Shown here one piece after another: positions 7,494 to 16,373 of a DNA stretch of 64,000 bases. The notes beneath the pieces were generated by a model. That model saw only the letters and a program-made list of their open reading frames with translations. It was not told the origin of the DNA and did no database searches. The stretch is from JAYPWI01 sp038135065 (GTDB taxonomy: Bacteria > Actinomycetota > Acidimicrobiia > Acidimicrobiales > Poriferisodalaceae), in the NCBI GenBank assembly GCA_038135065.1, contig JAYPWI010000001.1, positions 62,001 through 126,000 on the forward strand. Direction: 5' to 3'. The position numbers and the translations under genes were made by a program. The first letter of the stretch is position 1. Each line of letters opens with the position of its first letter.

Positions 7494-8723
7494 ATGGCTT
7501 CTGCAGGACCAGCGTTCATGCTGGACGGTTGTCGGGTGCTCGATCTGAGCCAATATCTGGCTGGGGCCGGAGTGAGTCGCATGCTGGCCGAGTTGGGTGC
7601 CGACATCACCAAGGTCGAACTGGCCCCCCATGGCGACGGTGGTCGATTCCTTCCGATCGTGCTCGACAACGGTCGCAGCGCCTGGTTCGTCCAGCACAAT
7701 CGTGGCAAGAAGTCCCTGGCCCTCGACTGGTCCAAGCCTGAGGCCCTCGAGGTGCTGTTGGATCTCGCCCGAGGTGCCGACATCGTGCTCGAGAACTTCG
7801 GGTCAGGGGACATCCTGGCCCGTCGAGGGCTCGATTACGAGTCGGTCAGTGCCGTCAATCCGTCGGTGATCTACCTGTCGGTCTCTGCCTATGGCCGAAC
7901 CAGTCCGTGGGCGAACAAGCCAGGATTCGACTACATCGCGCAGGCGGCATCGGGCATCACCCACATGACCGGATCCCCGGACGGTCCTCCCGCCCTCGTG
8001 TGGAGTGCGCTGGGGGACACCAATGCAGCCGTCCACGGCTTTGCTGGCCTCGGCTATGCGTTGTATCACCGGGAGCGGACCGGGCAGGGCCAGCACATCG
8101 ATCTGGCCATGGTGGATTGCCTCTTCCATTTCCACGAGGCCGCATTGGCGACCTACCACCTGACCGGCGGTGAGTTCGTCCCCGAGCGGTATGGAACCCA
8201 CCACGCATTGGTCTTCCCGGCCGGTGTCTTCCGGGGTCCACAGGGGTGGATCGTTGTGCTCGCCCTCGACCTCCAGTGGCCCAACGTGTGCGCCGCCATG
8301 GACCGGCCGGAATGGGTGTCGGACCCTCGGTACGCCGAGATGACGGGGAGGATCGAGCACCGGGACGAGTTGGTCGCCGCTCTCGAGGAGTGGATGGCTC
8401 GCTTCGACAGCGACCAGGCGCTGCTCGACCACCTGGAACACCATCGGGTCCCGGCGAGTGCGGTTCTCAGCCCGATCGATGCGATCGGCCATCCTCATTT
8501 CGAGGCACGGGACATGGTGCGATGGATCGAGGATCCGATGGTCGGGCCCATCCCCATTCCCGGCTTTCCGTGGAAGTTCTCTGCCCAGCCGGAACTGCCC
8601 GACATCATCGCTCCAACATTGGGCGCTCACAATGCGGAGATTCTGCGCGAGCAGTTGGGCTACGACGACGCTCGCATCGAGCAACTGCGCTCGATTGGGG
8701 TGCTGGTCTCGTCGAACACCTGA
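7494..8723 (+). CDS. CaiB/BaiF family CoA-transferase (family III)
   Basis: Family III CoA-transferases move CoA between carboxylic acids or act as racemases of acyl-CoAs. The 409-residue protein shows the family layout: N-terminal GCRVLDLSQYLAGAGVSRML and LGADITKVE, then VQHNRGKKSLALDW, and the catalytic Asp region GQHIDLAMVDCLFHF near residue 205. A C-terminal lid domain contains HPHFEARDMVRWIEDP. ATG 7494 is preferred; an in-frame TTG at 7452 would add residues unlike the family. A TAGCAT box at about 7464-7469 could be its promoter. The substrate is unknown. It is one of three such genes in the window. Confidence 0.85.
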   Translation: MASAGPAFMLDGCRVLDLSQYLAGAGVSRMLAELGADITKVELAPHGDGGRFLPIVLDNGRSAWFVQHNRGKKSLALDWSKPEALEVLLDLARGADIVLENFGSGDILARRGLDYESVSAVNPSVIYLSVSAYGRTSPWANKPGFDYIAQAASGITHMTGSPDGPPALVWSALGDTNAAVHGFAGLGYALYHRERTGQGQHIDLAMVDCLFHFHEAALATYHLTGGEFVPERYGTHHALVFPAGVFRGPQGWIVVLALDLQWPNVCAAMDRPEWVSDPRYAEMTGRIEHRDELVAALEEWMARFDSDQALLDHLEHHRVPASAVLSPIDAIGHPHFEARDMVRWIEDPMVGPIPIPGFPWKFSAQPELPDIIAPTLGAHNAEILREQLGYDDARIEQLRSIGVLVSSNT

Positions 8724-8772
8724 GCTCAGGGCCTCCGAGCGACAGGAGCGGGGGTCCGGCCATCGACCCCGA

Positions 8773-8778
8773 TAGATT
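8773..8778 (+). promoter_or_regulatory. -10 box before the SCO1 gene
   Basis: TAGATT ends 7 nt before the ATG at 8786, again with no ribosome binding site, consistent with a leaderless transcript. Confidence 0.5.
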
Positions 8779-8785
8779 CACGGGC

Positions 8786-9436
8786 ATGGCTCGCCCCTTG
8801 CGCGTCGGCCTCTTGGTCCTCGCCGCCGCCGTCATCGGGTGCAGTTCGGGTCCCGTGGACGCCGAATTCGAAGGCCTCGTAGTGGACGAACCCGGGCTGA
8901 TGCCCTCAGTGGTGTTGACCGACACGACGGGCCGGCCGTTTGACCTGGTGGCCAACACAGCGGGCACGGTCCGGCTCGTGTACTTCGGGTACACACGGTG
9001 CCCCGATATCTGCAGCATCCATCTCACTCAGTTGGCAGACGTGCTCTCCCGGCCCGGTGTGCCTACGAACGTCACTGTGCTCTTCGTCACCGTGGATCCC
9101 GCCAGAGACACTCCCGAAGTGCTGCGCTCCTACCTCGACGGCTTTGATGCCGACTTCGTCGGCTTGACCGGAACCCCTGACGAAGTGGTCGAGGCTCAGC
9201 GGGCGTTCGGGTCGATCGTGGCCCTGGCGGAGAGTGATGACGAGGACTACACGATGGGACACGACGGGCGGGTGTTCGCGTTCGCGCCGGACGGGATCGG
9301 CTACACGCAGTACCCGCACCCGACGCGTCAGAGCACGTGGGTGCACGACATCCCGGTGCTGGCTGGACGGCGTGATGCTGCCTCCACAGCCGCCGAGGGG
9401 CACGATAGGAACCTCGAGGAGAGGAGCCCGACATGA
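8786..9436 (+). CDS. SCO1/SenC copper chaperone lipoprotein
   Basis: SCO proteins deliver copper to the CuA centre of cytochrome c oxidase on the outer face of the membrane. The 216-residue protein has a lipoprotein signal (LLVLAAAVIGCSSG; lipobox Cys near residue 19), a thioredoxin-like domain with the copper-binding CPDIC motif, the FVTVDPARDTPEVL segment, and a His in YTMGHDGRVFAF that would be the third ligand. It overlaps the ctaG-like gene by ATGA, so both oxidase-assembly factors are probably made together. Confidence 0.9.
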   Translation: MARPLRVGLLVLAAAVIGCSSGPVDAEFEGLVVDEPGLMPSVVLTDTTGRPFDLVANTAGTVRLVYFGYTRCPDICSIHLTQLADVLSRPGVPTNVTVLFVTVDPARDTPEVLRSYLDGFDADFVGLTGTPDEVVEAQRAFGSIVALAESDDEDYTMGHDGRVFAFAPDGIGYTQYPHPTRQSTWVHDIPVLAGRRDAASTAAEGHDRNLEERSPT

Positions 9437-10317
9437 GGTTCTGGTGTTCGACCATCGAGGCGCCGTGGTCGTGGGACTTCCGGGCCTACCCGGGGGTGTG
9501 GTTGGCCGTCGTTGCCCTCGTGCTCCCGTACCTACTGTCCCAGGGCCGTAGGGAGGGACCCAACCCTGATCGCCGCCGTCATACCGGCCTGTACCTGGCA
9601 GGGGTTGCCGCACTGTGGGTCGGGTCGGACTGGCCCCTGGGTCTGCTCGGGGCGAGTTACGTGGCGTGGGCCCACATGGTGCAGTTCCTCCTGTACACGA
9701 TCGTGGCGGCTCCGCTCATGCTGCTCGGCTGTCCCGAGTGGATGGCTCGCCGCATCGCAGGCCGATTGCGCCTGTACCGCATCACCAGCCGCCTGGCTCG
9801 ACCGGTCGTGGCTGGGGTGGGCTTCAACCTCCTGCTGGTCCTGACCCACTCGCCGTGGGCTGTCGACACCCTCCGGTCCAGTCAGTTTGGTTCGTTCGCA
9901 ATGGATGTGGTCTGGCTCGGGATGGGGTTCATGGTCTGGCTGCCCCTGCTGTCCCCCCTTCCTGAACAGCGGTTGGTCAGCTACCCGGCCAAGATGGTGT
10001 TCCTCTTCCTGGCGCTGGGCGTTGTTCCCGCTGTGCCGGCGGGATTCCTGACCTTCGCCGGGTTCCCGTTGTACTCGACGTACGAGTTGGCTCCCCGCTT
10101 CCACGGTCTGTCGGCGACCACCGACCAGCAGTTGGCGGGGCTCGTGATGAAGCTCGGGGGCATACCCATCATTTGGACCATCATCGTCGTGATGGTCAAC
10201 CGCTGGTTCGGACAGGATCGGAGCACAGCCGGGCAGTTGCCGACCCGATGGGGATCCACGGTGATCGAGGTCGACGGGGATTCGAATTCCACTCAAGTGC
10301 GCCGAGAAACCTCATAG
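9433..10317 (+). CDS. Cytochrome c oxidase assembly protein, caa3-type CtaG family
   Basis: This 294-residue protein is almost wholly membrane-embedded, with about seven hydrophobic segments. It fits the CtaG_caa3 family, needed for formation of the copper-containing oxidase in Bacillus. Family-like features are SYVAWAHMVQFLLYTIVAAPLMLLG and the conserved-looking HSPW and STYELAPRFHGLS regions, which place His residues near the membrane surface. The start codon overlaps the SCO1 stop (ATGA). The C-terminal tail of about 35 residues is hydrophilic. The oxidase subunits themselves are not in the window. Confidence 0.8.
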   Translation: MRFWCSTIEAPWSWDFRAYPGVWLAVVALVLPYLLSQGRREGPNPDRRRHTGLYLAGVAALWVGSDWPLGLLGASYVAWAHMVQFLLYTIVAAPLMLLGCPEWMARRIAGRLRLYRITSRLARPVVAGVGFNLLLVLTHSPWAVDTLRSSQFGSFAMDVVWLGMGFMVWLPLLSPLPEQRLVSYPAKMVFLFLALGVVPAVPAGFLTFAGFPLYSTYELAPRFHGLSATTDQQLAGLVMKLGGIPIIWTIIVVMVNRWFGQDRSTAGQLPTRWGSTVIEVDGDSNSTQVRRETS

Positions 10318-10344
10318 CGTCGAGCCGCCATCCGATAGGAGCCC

Positions 10345-10656
10345 ATGCCGCGTCGGGTGCTGTTTGCATGTGTGGAATGTGAGAATGCACTGATCTGGCC
10401 CGTGGCTGCCGAACCTGCTCGCAACGGTGAGTTGTGCGAGGCCAGCTTCGTGGAGGCGACCGACGCACAGGGTCGGCCCACCGTGGAGGTGCTGGCGTCC
10501 GAGCGTTGGAAGGCTGACCTCGATCCGAGTGGGGTGGTCCGCTGTCCCGAAGGACATGCGGTGGGTACTCAACGCCTGAACGGAAGTCCCGAGACGGCCC
10601 GGCTCGCCTTGTTGCGGGATCGGGTGGTCGCCCGCCAGATGCGTGGACGCCTCTGA
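10345..10656 (+). CDS. Small zinc-ribbon-like protein of unknown function
   Basis: I do not recognise this 103-residue protein. It has a CVEC pair near residue 9 and a CPEGH motif near residue 71, which together could bind one metal ion. Between them lies a mixed, hydrophilic domain. The start ATG has AGGAG at 10337-10341, only 3 nt away, and a possible -10 box (TAGCGT) at 10315-10320 inside the end of the ctaG-like gene. Codon use is like that of its neighbours. It is likely a real cytoplasmic protein. Confidence 0.6.
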   Translation: MPRRVLFACVECENALIWPVAAEPARNGELCEASFVEATDAQGRPTVEVLASERWKADLDPSGVVRCPEGHAVGTQRLNGSPETARLALLRDRVVARQMRGRL

Positions 10657-10668
10657 CGGCAGTCTTGC

Positions 10669-10839
10669 TCAGTCGATCAGTGATGACGACCACAGCACGA
10701 CCGCCAAGAACACGGCGCCCGCGGCGACGAAGGCGATGAGCGAGGCCCACAGGTCGTAACGTCGGCCCAGTTGGCGCCGTGGGGGTCGACCGAACACCGT
10801 CCCAGTCTGGCACTCGGATCCGGCGCCGTGGAGGCGCAA
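10669..10839 (-). CDS. Small single-pass membrane protein (TTG start)
   Basis: The 56-residue protein begins with about 30 basic, Gly-rich residues and ends with one clear membrane helix (SLIAFVAAGAVFLAVVLW) and a short SSSLID tail. The TTG start is chosen because AGGAG lies at 10846-10850, 6 nt upstream, and a -10 box TAGGTT (complement at 10877-10882) lies about 30 nt further up. Longer open versions reach 11025, but they would read through a GC-rich hairpin and show no protein-like features. The function is unknown. Confidence 0.45.
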   Translation of the reverse strand: MRLHGAGSECQTGTVFGRPPRRQLGRRYDLWASLIAFVAAGAVFLAVVLWSSSLID

Positions 10840-11056
10840 AAAAGACTCCTCAACTGGTAGTGGCCGCAGTCGACCAAACCTAGGACGGCGACGGCCAACC
10901 CGATCTTCCAGGTGTCTCCAGGAGTGTGAGGGTGAGCGGACCGACGAACCTCTCCTCGTCGTAGGTTCGCTCGAGGTCGACGCCTCAGTCGGCCCCCGCT
11001 TCCCCCCCGGCGGGGGCCGACCCATTTTTGGGGCACTGCGCCTTAGGCCTCGGCCA
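10840..11056. other. Intergenic region between pepN and the small membrane protein
   Basis: This stretch holds the predicted promoter and ribosome binding site of the small membrane protein, a 7-bp inverted repeat (CGAACCT at 10946-10952 with AGGTTCG at 10964-10970) and the strong hairpin listed as a terminator. No other gene is seen. Confidence 0.4.
10988..11029. terminator. Strong GC-rich hairpin downstream of pepN
   Basis: GTCGGCCCCCGC (10988-10999) pairs fully with GCGGGGGCCGAC (11010-11021), a 12-bp stem with a 10-nt loop. It lies 36 nt after the pepN stop on the minus strand and probably ends that transcript without a U-tract. On the plus strand it is followed by TTTTT (11025-11029), so it has the form of an intrinsic terminator in that direction as well. 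Confidence 0.65.
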
Positions 11057-13579
11057 TCAGGCCAATGCGCTGCCTTCCCTGGCCCGCAGATCGACGTTGA
11101 CCGTCAGCTTCTCGAGGTGCTGGGCCACGGTCAATGCACCATGAGGCACCGGGTGTTCGGCCAGGAATGCCGTGGCATCGGCCTCGAGTTCGGGAGTCGA
11201 GAGCGAGCGAACACCACCGAGCATCCTCGGGATGCTGTTGGCCGGGAAGCGTCGGTTCAATTCGTCCCAGCGCTGCTTGATCAGCTCCCATGCCATTGGA
11301 CCGTGATCGAGGTGGGACATGGCGACTGCGAGGAGGAAGGGGGCGTTCTGCGTCCGCACCTCGCTGGTCAACAGTTCGAGGGTTCGGTCGAAAAGCTGTT
11401 CCTGTTCGAATCTGAGCAGCGCCCCCAGGTACCGCAGCTCGGCCTGGGGTGTCGTCGCGTTGCGGTAGGCGGCGACCATGAGGTCGTAGTCGGTTTCGTC
11501 GCCCGATGCAGCCACGACGCGCAGGGCGGCAGCGGCGAGGTTGGGCTCGACATGCTCCCCGGCCTCGGCGGCTGTGTGGAGTTCACGCGCCAAGCGTCGG
11601 ACCGAGGGGTCTGCTCCGATGCCCCCGGCCGCTTCGAGCAGGACCCCGCGAAGCTCGCGGTCAAGAGCCGGCTCGTCCGGCGTGGCCTCATGGCCGAGCA
11701 CGCCCAGCGCGGTGGTACTGAGATCGCGCAGGAGGCCCGAGAGGGCTGCTCGACCCGGCGGATCTGCGATCGCATGGAGGTGTTGCAGGCCGCTCGTCAT
11801 GCGTTGCCACACCCCGAGGTCCGTCTCGGCTCCCAACTGGGTGACCAGGCCGACGAAGCTGGAAGCTGCCGCCTCCCCGGCCAGCACGGCGGCGAAGAGG
11901 TCGTCGACCAAGCCGTATCGTTCGGCAGGGGTCATGACATCGAGTGCTCGTTCCGAAAGTGCATCGAGGAGTTCCTCCTCGTACCTGACCCGGTAAAAGC
12001 CGTGGCCGCCGGCGTTGACGATGACCCAGTCGGGACGCCCTCCCAGATCGATGTCTGCTTCAGGGTTGTCCAAGAGCAGGCGGGTCTGGGTGACTGCTCC
12101 TTGGTGCGCACTCGTGATGATGAGCGGGACGTGCCAGAGCGTGTGGTCACCGTCGTTCCGGTACTGGAACCGCTGTTGGGTTACCCGGATGCCGGTCGGC
12201 GACGAGCGGACGCCGATCAGGGGATGGCCGCCTTGGAAGATCCAGCTGTCCATAGCAGCCCGGACCGGGCTCCCTGTCGCTTCCTCGATGCTGTCCCACA
12301 GATCGGTGGTCGTCGTGTTCCCATACGCGTGGTCCGTGAGGTATCGCCGAACTCCTGATCGGAAGGCGTCCTCACCGAGGTACTGCTCGAGCATCCGCAC
12401 CACGGCGGCGCCCTTTTCGTAGGTGAGGATGTCATACATGCCCTCGGCATCTGCCGGAGAGATGACGTCGAACTCGATCGGCCGCGTGCTGCGGAGGGCG
12501 TCGGTGTCGAAGGCAGCGCCCCGCTCGAGGCTGAAGCTGTCCCATCGGCGCCACGCGGGCTGGTACGCGTCGGTCGTCGCCACCTGCATGAACGTCGCAA
12601 AGGCTTCCTTCAACCAGATCCCGTTCCACCAGTCCATGGTGACGAGGTTGCCGAACCACATGTGGGCGATTTCGTGGGCGATGACGTCGACGATTCGGGT
12701 GAGTTCTGCCTGGGTCGACTTGTCCGGGTCTGCCAGCAGCAGGGTTTCCCGGAAGGTGACGCATCCCAGGTTCTCCATGGCGCCGAACGCGAAGTCTGGC
12801 ACTGCGACCAAATCCAGCTTTCCTGCCGGGTAGGGAATGCCGTAGTAGTCGACCAGCCATCGGAGGCTGAAGGCGCCTGCGTCGAGCCCGAACTGGGTCA
12901 ATTCGGCCTTGCCTGGTACGTGGATGACACGGAGGGGCACACCGTCCACGTCGAGGGGCTCGGTAGCTTCGAGGTCTCCCACGATGAAGGCGACCAGGTA
13001 GGTGGACATGACCATCGTGTCGGCGAATCGGTCGCGGCGGCGTCCATCGCCAAGGTCGACGGAATCGATCAACTCCCCACAGCTGACCGTGAACAAGCCG
13101 TCGTCGACAACCAACGTGACGCCGAAGGTCGCCTTGAGATCCGGCTCGTCGAAGCACGGAAACGCTCGTCTCGCGTTGGTCGACTCGAACTGGGTCGTGG
13201 CGATGGTGTGGGTCGACCCGTCTTCGTCTTGATAGGTCGACCGATAGAAGCCTCGGAGCTTGTCGTTCAGGTCTCCCACGAATCGGCACGACAGGCGAGC
13301 TGGTCCGGGGGAAAGGGGTACTGGAAGGCGGAAGGTTGCCCGCTCGGCTTCGGGGTCCAGCACGATCGAGTTCACCTCGACGGTCGACCCCTGGCTGACC
13401 GATGCGCCCAAGATGTCCAGTTCGGCGGCATTGAGGATCACTTCGCGGGTCGGTTCTTGGACCTCGAGGAAGATGGTCACCGTGCCGGTGAAGGTTGCTG
13501 CTTCGAGATCGGGCTCGAAGCTCAAGGAATAGTGCACGGGGACGGCGGCGCGGGGCAGACGGTAGGCGTTGGCGGTCAC
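11057..13579 (-). CDS. pepN: M1 family metallo-aminopeptidase (PepN)
   Basis: This zinc peptidase of about 840 residues removes N-terminal amino acids from peptides. The exopeptidase motif GAMENLG and the zinc site HEIAHMWFGN...WLKEAFA are both intact, as is the N-terminal beta domain (YSLSFEPDLEAATFTGTVTI). The C-terminal ERAP1-like helical domain is complete. I start at GTG 13579 because a TAGTGT -10 box (complement 13587-13592) lies 7 nt upstream, giving a leaderless start; the open frame continues to 13675 but that part overlaps the divergent promoter. It is divergent from the adenosine kinase-like gene. Confidence 0.93.
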   Translation of the reverse strand: MTANAYRLPRAAVPVHYSLSFEPDLEAATFTGTVTIFLEVQEPTREVILNAAELDILGASVSQGSTVEVNSIVLDPEAERATFRLPVPLSPGPARLSCRFVGDLNDKLRGFYRSTYQDEDGSTHTIATTQFESTNARRAFPCFDEPDLKATFGVTLVVDDGLFTVSCGELIDSVDLGDGRRRDRFADTMVMSTYLVAFIVGDLEATEPLDVDGVPLRVIHVPGKAELTQFGLDAGAFSLRWLVDYYGIPYPAGKLDLVAVPDFAFGAMENLGCVTFRETLLLADPDKSTQAELTRIVDVIAHEIAHMWFGNLVTMDWWNGIWLKEAFATFMQVATTDAYQPAWRRWDSFSLERGAAFDTDALRSTRPIEFDVISPADAEGMYDILTYEKGAAVVRMLEQYLGEDAFRSGVRRYLTDHAYGNTTTTDLWDSIEEATGSPVRAAMDSWIFQGGHPLIGVRSSPTGIRVTQQRFQYRNDGDHTLWHVPLIITSAHQGAVTQTRLLLDNPEADIDLGGRPDWVIVNAGGHGFYRVRYEEELLDALSERALDVMTPAERYGLVDDLFAAVLAGEAAASSFVGLVTQLGAETDLGVWQRMTSGLQHLHAIADPPGRAALSGLLRDLSTTALGVLGHEATPDEPALDRELRGVLLEAAGGIGADPSVRRLARELHTAAEAGEHVEPNLAAAALRVVAASGDETDYDLMVAAYRNATTPQAELRYLGALLRFEQEQLFDRTLELLTSEVRTQNAPFLLAVAMSHLDHGPMAWELIKQRWDELNRRFPANSIPRMLGGVRSLSTPELEADATAFLAEHPVPHGALTVAQHLEKLTVNVDLRAREGSALA

Positions 13580-13586
13580 CGAAGCG

Positions 13587-13592
13587 ACACTA
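13587..13592 (-). promoter_or_regulatory. -10 box of the pepN promoter
   Basis: Reading the minus strand, TAGTGT ends 7 nt before the GTG start of pepN. This supports the internal GTG as the true start. Confidence 0.5.
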
Positions 13593-13632
13593 CAGGGGAG
13601 GGCAGGACCTGCCCCGGGCCGACAGCCACGGC

Positions 13633-13638
13633 TACCCT
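13633..13638 (+). promoter_or_regulatory. -10 box of the PfkB-family kinase promoter
   Basis: TACCCT lies 24 bp before the ATG at 13663. The gene also has AAGGAG at 13650-13655, so this promoter would give a short leadered mRNA. It faces away from the pepN promoter. Confidence 0.45.
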
Positions 13639-13662
13639 GCCCATGGCTCAAGGAGAACCTGG

Positions 13663-14646
13663 ATGACCCTGTCACTCGACGTCGTCGGCATCGGCAACGC
13701 GTTGGTCGACGTCCTGTCGCACCAGGACGATGAGTTCGTGGCCCGCCTGGGGGTGGCGAAGGGGGCGATGACCCTCGTCGATTCCGAGCGGTCCGCCGAA
13801 CTCTACGGACTCGTCGACCAGCGGACGACCCTGTCGGGGGGTTCGGCGGCCAACACCGTCATCGGGGTGAGCTCACTGGGGGGCGCTGCGGGGTACATCG
13901 GGCGGGTGAGTGAGGACGATCTCGGGGACGTGTTCGTGCGCGACATGGCAGACCTGGGGATCACCTATAACACACCCCGCGCCCCGACCATCGATCCGAC
14001 TGGTCGGTGCATCGTGTTCATCACCCCCGATGGCGAGCGGACCCTCAACACCTTTCTGGGTGCATCGAACGGGCTGACCCCCGACGATGTCGATCTGGCA
14101 CTGGTGGCCTCGTCGCGCATCGTGTTCCTCGAGGGGTATCTCTGGGATCCGCCGCAGGCGAAGGTGGCGATGCGCCAGGCGGCTGCCGTGCGGGCTGAAG
14201 GTCACCGGGTGGCGCTCACCCTGTCGGACCCCTTCTGCGTTGAACGCCACCGTCAGTCGTTCCTCGATCTCATCGACGAGCATGTTGACGTCCTGTTCGC
14301 CAACCACGTGGAACTCATGGCGTTGTTCGAAGTCGATGACCTCGATCGAGCGGTGGACGAGATACGTGGTCGGGTCGATCTGGCCGCAGTGACCCGGAAC
14401 GCTGACGGTTCCCTGTTGGTTACCGAGGATCGGGTCGTTGACGTGGCTGCCGAGCCCGTGGACCAGGTGGTCGACGCAACCGGGGCGGGGGACCTCTACG
14501 CCTCTGGCGTGTTGTTCGGCCTGTCTAGGGGTCTGGATCTCGAAACGTGTGGTCGCTTGGGCTCGATTGCAGCAGCCGAAGTCATCTCCCACGTGGGGCC
14601 GCGGCCCGAGGTCGAGCTCGCCGGGCTGGTCGGTCACCTGCTGTAG
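13663..14646 (+). CDS. PfkB-family carbohydrate kinase, adenosine kinase-like
   Basis: The 327-residue protein belongs to the ribokinase/PfkB family. It has the N-terminal VVGIGNALVDVLS, the substrate-site GGSAANTVIGVSSLGG and the catalytic and anion-hole motif DATGAGDLYASGVLFG near residue 270. The layout and the ALVDVL and GGSAANT wording are closest to bacterial adenosine kinases, which phosphorylate adenosine to AMP; another nucleoside or sugar is possible. AAGGAG lies 7 nt before the ATG. The neighbouring phosphohexomutase on the other strand suggests no shared operon. Confidence 0.85.
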   Translation: MTLSLDVVGIGNALVDVLSHQDDEFVARLGVAKGAMTLVDSERSAELYGLVDQRTTLSGGSAANTVIGVSSLGGAAGYIGRVSEDDLGDVFVRDMADLGITYNTPRAPTIDPTGRCIVFITPDGERTLNTFLGASNGLTPDDVDLALVASSRIVFLEGYLWDPPQAKVAMRQAAAVRAEGHRVALTLSDPFCVERHRQSFLDLIDEHVDVLFANHVELMALFEVDDLDRAVDEIRGRVDLAAVTRNADGSLLVTEDRVVDVAAEPVDQVVDATGAGDLYASGVLFGLSRGLDLETCGRLGSIAAAEVISHVGPRPEVELAGLVGHLL

Positions 14647-14658
14647 GTGGGGGCTGGT

Positions 14659-16281
14659 TCACTCGAACCAACCAGCCACCTCCGCTGCGATCGCGGTGAG
14701 TCGCTCGATCGCCTCGGTCCGCTGCAGTGCAGGATCGCCCGGTGGGGGATCGCGCCACTCCAGGTAGGCCTTCACCTTCGGTTCCGTACCCGAGGGTCGA
14801 ATGGCCACCCGCCCGCCTTCGCCGAGGTACAGCACGACGAGGTCGGTGTTGAGCGGTTCCGGCTCCTCGGCGTGATCGCGGACGAGGGCTACCGGGATCC
14901 CTCCCAGGGTGACGGGTGGGTCGGTTCGGAGGCGGTCCATTGCCTGGCGTACCCGCTCGGGGTCTGTCCGTACGTTCAGGGCAGACGTGGTGAAGGTGCC
15001 GAGCGTGATTGCCAGGTCGTCGAGTCGTTCGAGGACATTCACCCCCCGTCCACCCAACCGGGCGACTGCCCGCGCGAAGGCCACTGCTGCGCTGATGCCG
15101 TCTTTGTCTCTCACCGCGTCAGATACCGAGTAGCCGAGTGCTTCCTCGTAGCCGAACAGCCAGGCCACGTCGGTGCGGTCGATCGCCGGACGCATGATCC
15201 ACTTGAATCCGGTCAGGGTCGTGACGTGTTCCACACCGTGGTGCCGACACAGGGCGGGCACCATGGATCCCGACACCACGGATGAGGCGACGAGATGGCC
15301 CGGACCCCCTGCAGTGGCGATCAGGTGGTCGCAGAGCAGCACACCGATCTCGTCACCGGTGAGCTGCCGCCATCCGTCCGGACCTCTGACTGCGACACCC
15401 AATCGATCTGCGTCTGGATCGTTGGCCAGGACGAGGTCGATGCTGGCCGCGTCGGCGACGGCCTTGGCGCGATCGAGGGTCCCGGGTTCCTCTGGGTTCG
15501 GAAAGGGTAGGCCCGGGAAGGATCCGTCAGGGTGGCGCTGATCCTCGACGTGTACTGGGGGAGCAAGACCGGCTGTCGCAAAGGCCATGTCGACGGCCTC
15601 CGCCCCCACCCCGCACAGAGCCGTGTACACCACGCTGACCGGCTCCGAACCATCGGGCGGGGGGATCACGGCTCCCAGATACTCTGCCAGCGCCTGACGG
15701 ACGGTGACGGTCCTGATCTGATCGGGGGCCGCCAATTCGCCCTCGGTGGGCGGGTTTGCGATGTCCATCCGCTGCTCGATGTGCTGATCGATCGGGGAGG
15801 TGATCTGGGCACCGTCGGACCAATAGACCTTGTAGCCGTTGTCGGTTCGCGGGTTGTGGCTTGCGGTGACCACGACGGCGGCGGCAGCCCGGCGGGCCAA
15901 GCCGTGGTGCGCGACCACGGGGGTCGGTGCCGGGCCATCGATGAGGATGCAGGGAACACCCAGGGCGGTCAGCATGCGGGCGCTGTCCATGGCAAAGGCC
16001 GCTGAACCGACCCGAGCGTCGTGTCCGATCACCACTCCTCGTTCAGCTGTGCCCCGAACCACCAGCTCCTCGCCCAGAGCGCGAGCTGCGATGCGCACCA
16101 TGACCCGGTTCATGCAGGCGGGTCCCGGTCCCATCGGCCCTCGCAGTCCGGCCGTGCCGAAGCGCAGCGGAGCGGGCAGCGGATCGGGGATGCCATCGCG
16201 CTGCCAGTCGAGCAGTACGGCCCGGTTGTGCTTGTCGGGCTCGGCGGCGATCCAGGTGGTGAGGTCGAAGGGGTTGCTCAC
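14659..16281 (-). CDS. Phosphoglucomutase/phosphomannomutase (phosphohexomutase)
   Basis: The enzyme moves phosphate between positions 6 and 1 of hexose phosphates through a phosphoserine. All four family signatures are intact: the catalytic loop TASHNPRTDNGYKVYW, the metal loop DPDADRLG, the sugar-binding loop GYEEALGY and the phosphate-binding loop RPSGTEPKVK. With GTG 16281 as start the protein has about 540 residues, the size of the larger PGM/PMM type with a FGTAGLRG N-terminus. Upstream in-frame starts reach 16389, overlapping the divergent MBOAT gene, so they are less likely. The stop lies 12 bp from the converging kinase gene. Confidence 0.92.
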   Translation of the reverse strand: MSNPFDLTTWIAAEPDKHNRAVLLDWQRDGIPDPLPAPLRFGTAGLRGPMGPGPACMNRVMVRIAARALGEELVVRGTAERGVVIGHDARVGSAAFAMDSARMLTALGVPCILIDGPAPTPVVAHHGLARRAAAAVVVTASHNPRTDNGYKVYWSDGAQITSPIDQHIEQRMDIANPPTEGELAAPDQIRTVTVRQALAEYLGAVIPPPDGSEPVSVVYTALCGVGAEAVDMAFATAGLAPPVHVEDQRHPDGSFPGLPFPNPEEPGTLDRAKAVADAASIDLVLANDPDADRLGVAVRGPDGWRQLTGDEIGVLLCDHLIATAGGPGHLVASSVVSGSMVPALCRHHGVEHVTTLTGFKWIMRPAIDRTDVAWLFGYEEALGYSVSDAVRDKDGISAAVAFARAVARLGGRGVNVLERLDDLAITLGTFTTSALNVRTDPERVRQAMDRLRTDPPVTLGGIPVALVRDHAEEPEPLNTDLVVLYLGEGGRVAIRPSGTEPKVKAYLEWRDPPPGDPALQRTEAIERLTAIAAEVAGWFE

Positions 16282-16373
16282 CTCCCCATGCTGCACCACG
16301 GGACGGAGGTAGCCCAGTTCGCTGGTCTCGTGTTCCCGGCGGCCGTGGGCGGGAGTAGCGTCGGCGATGCCCC

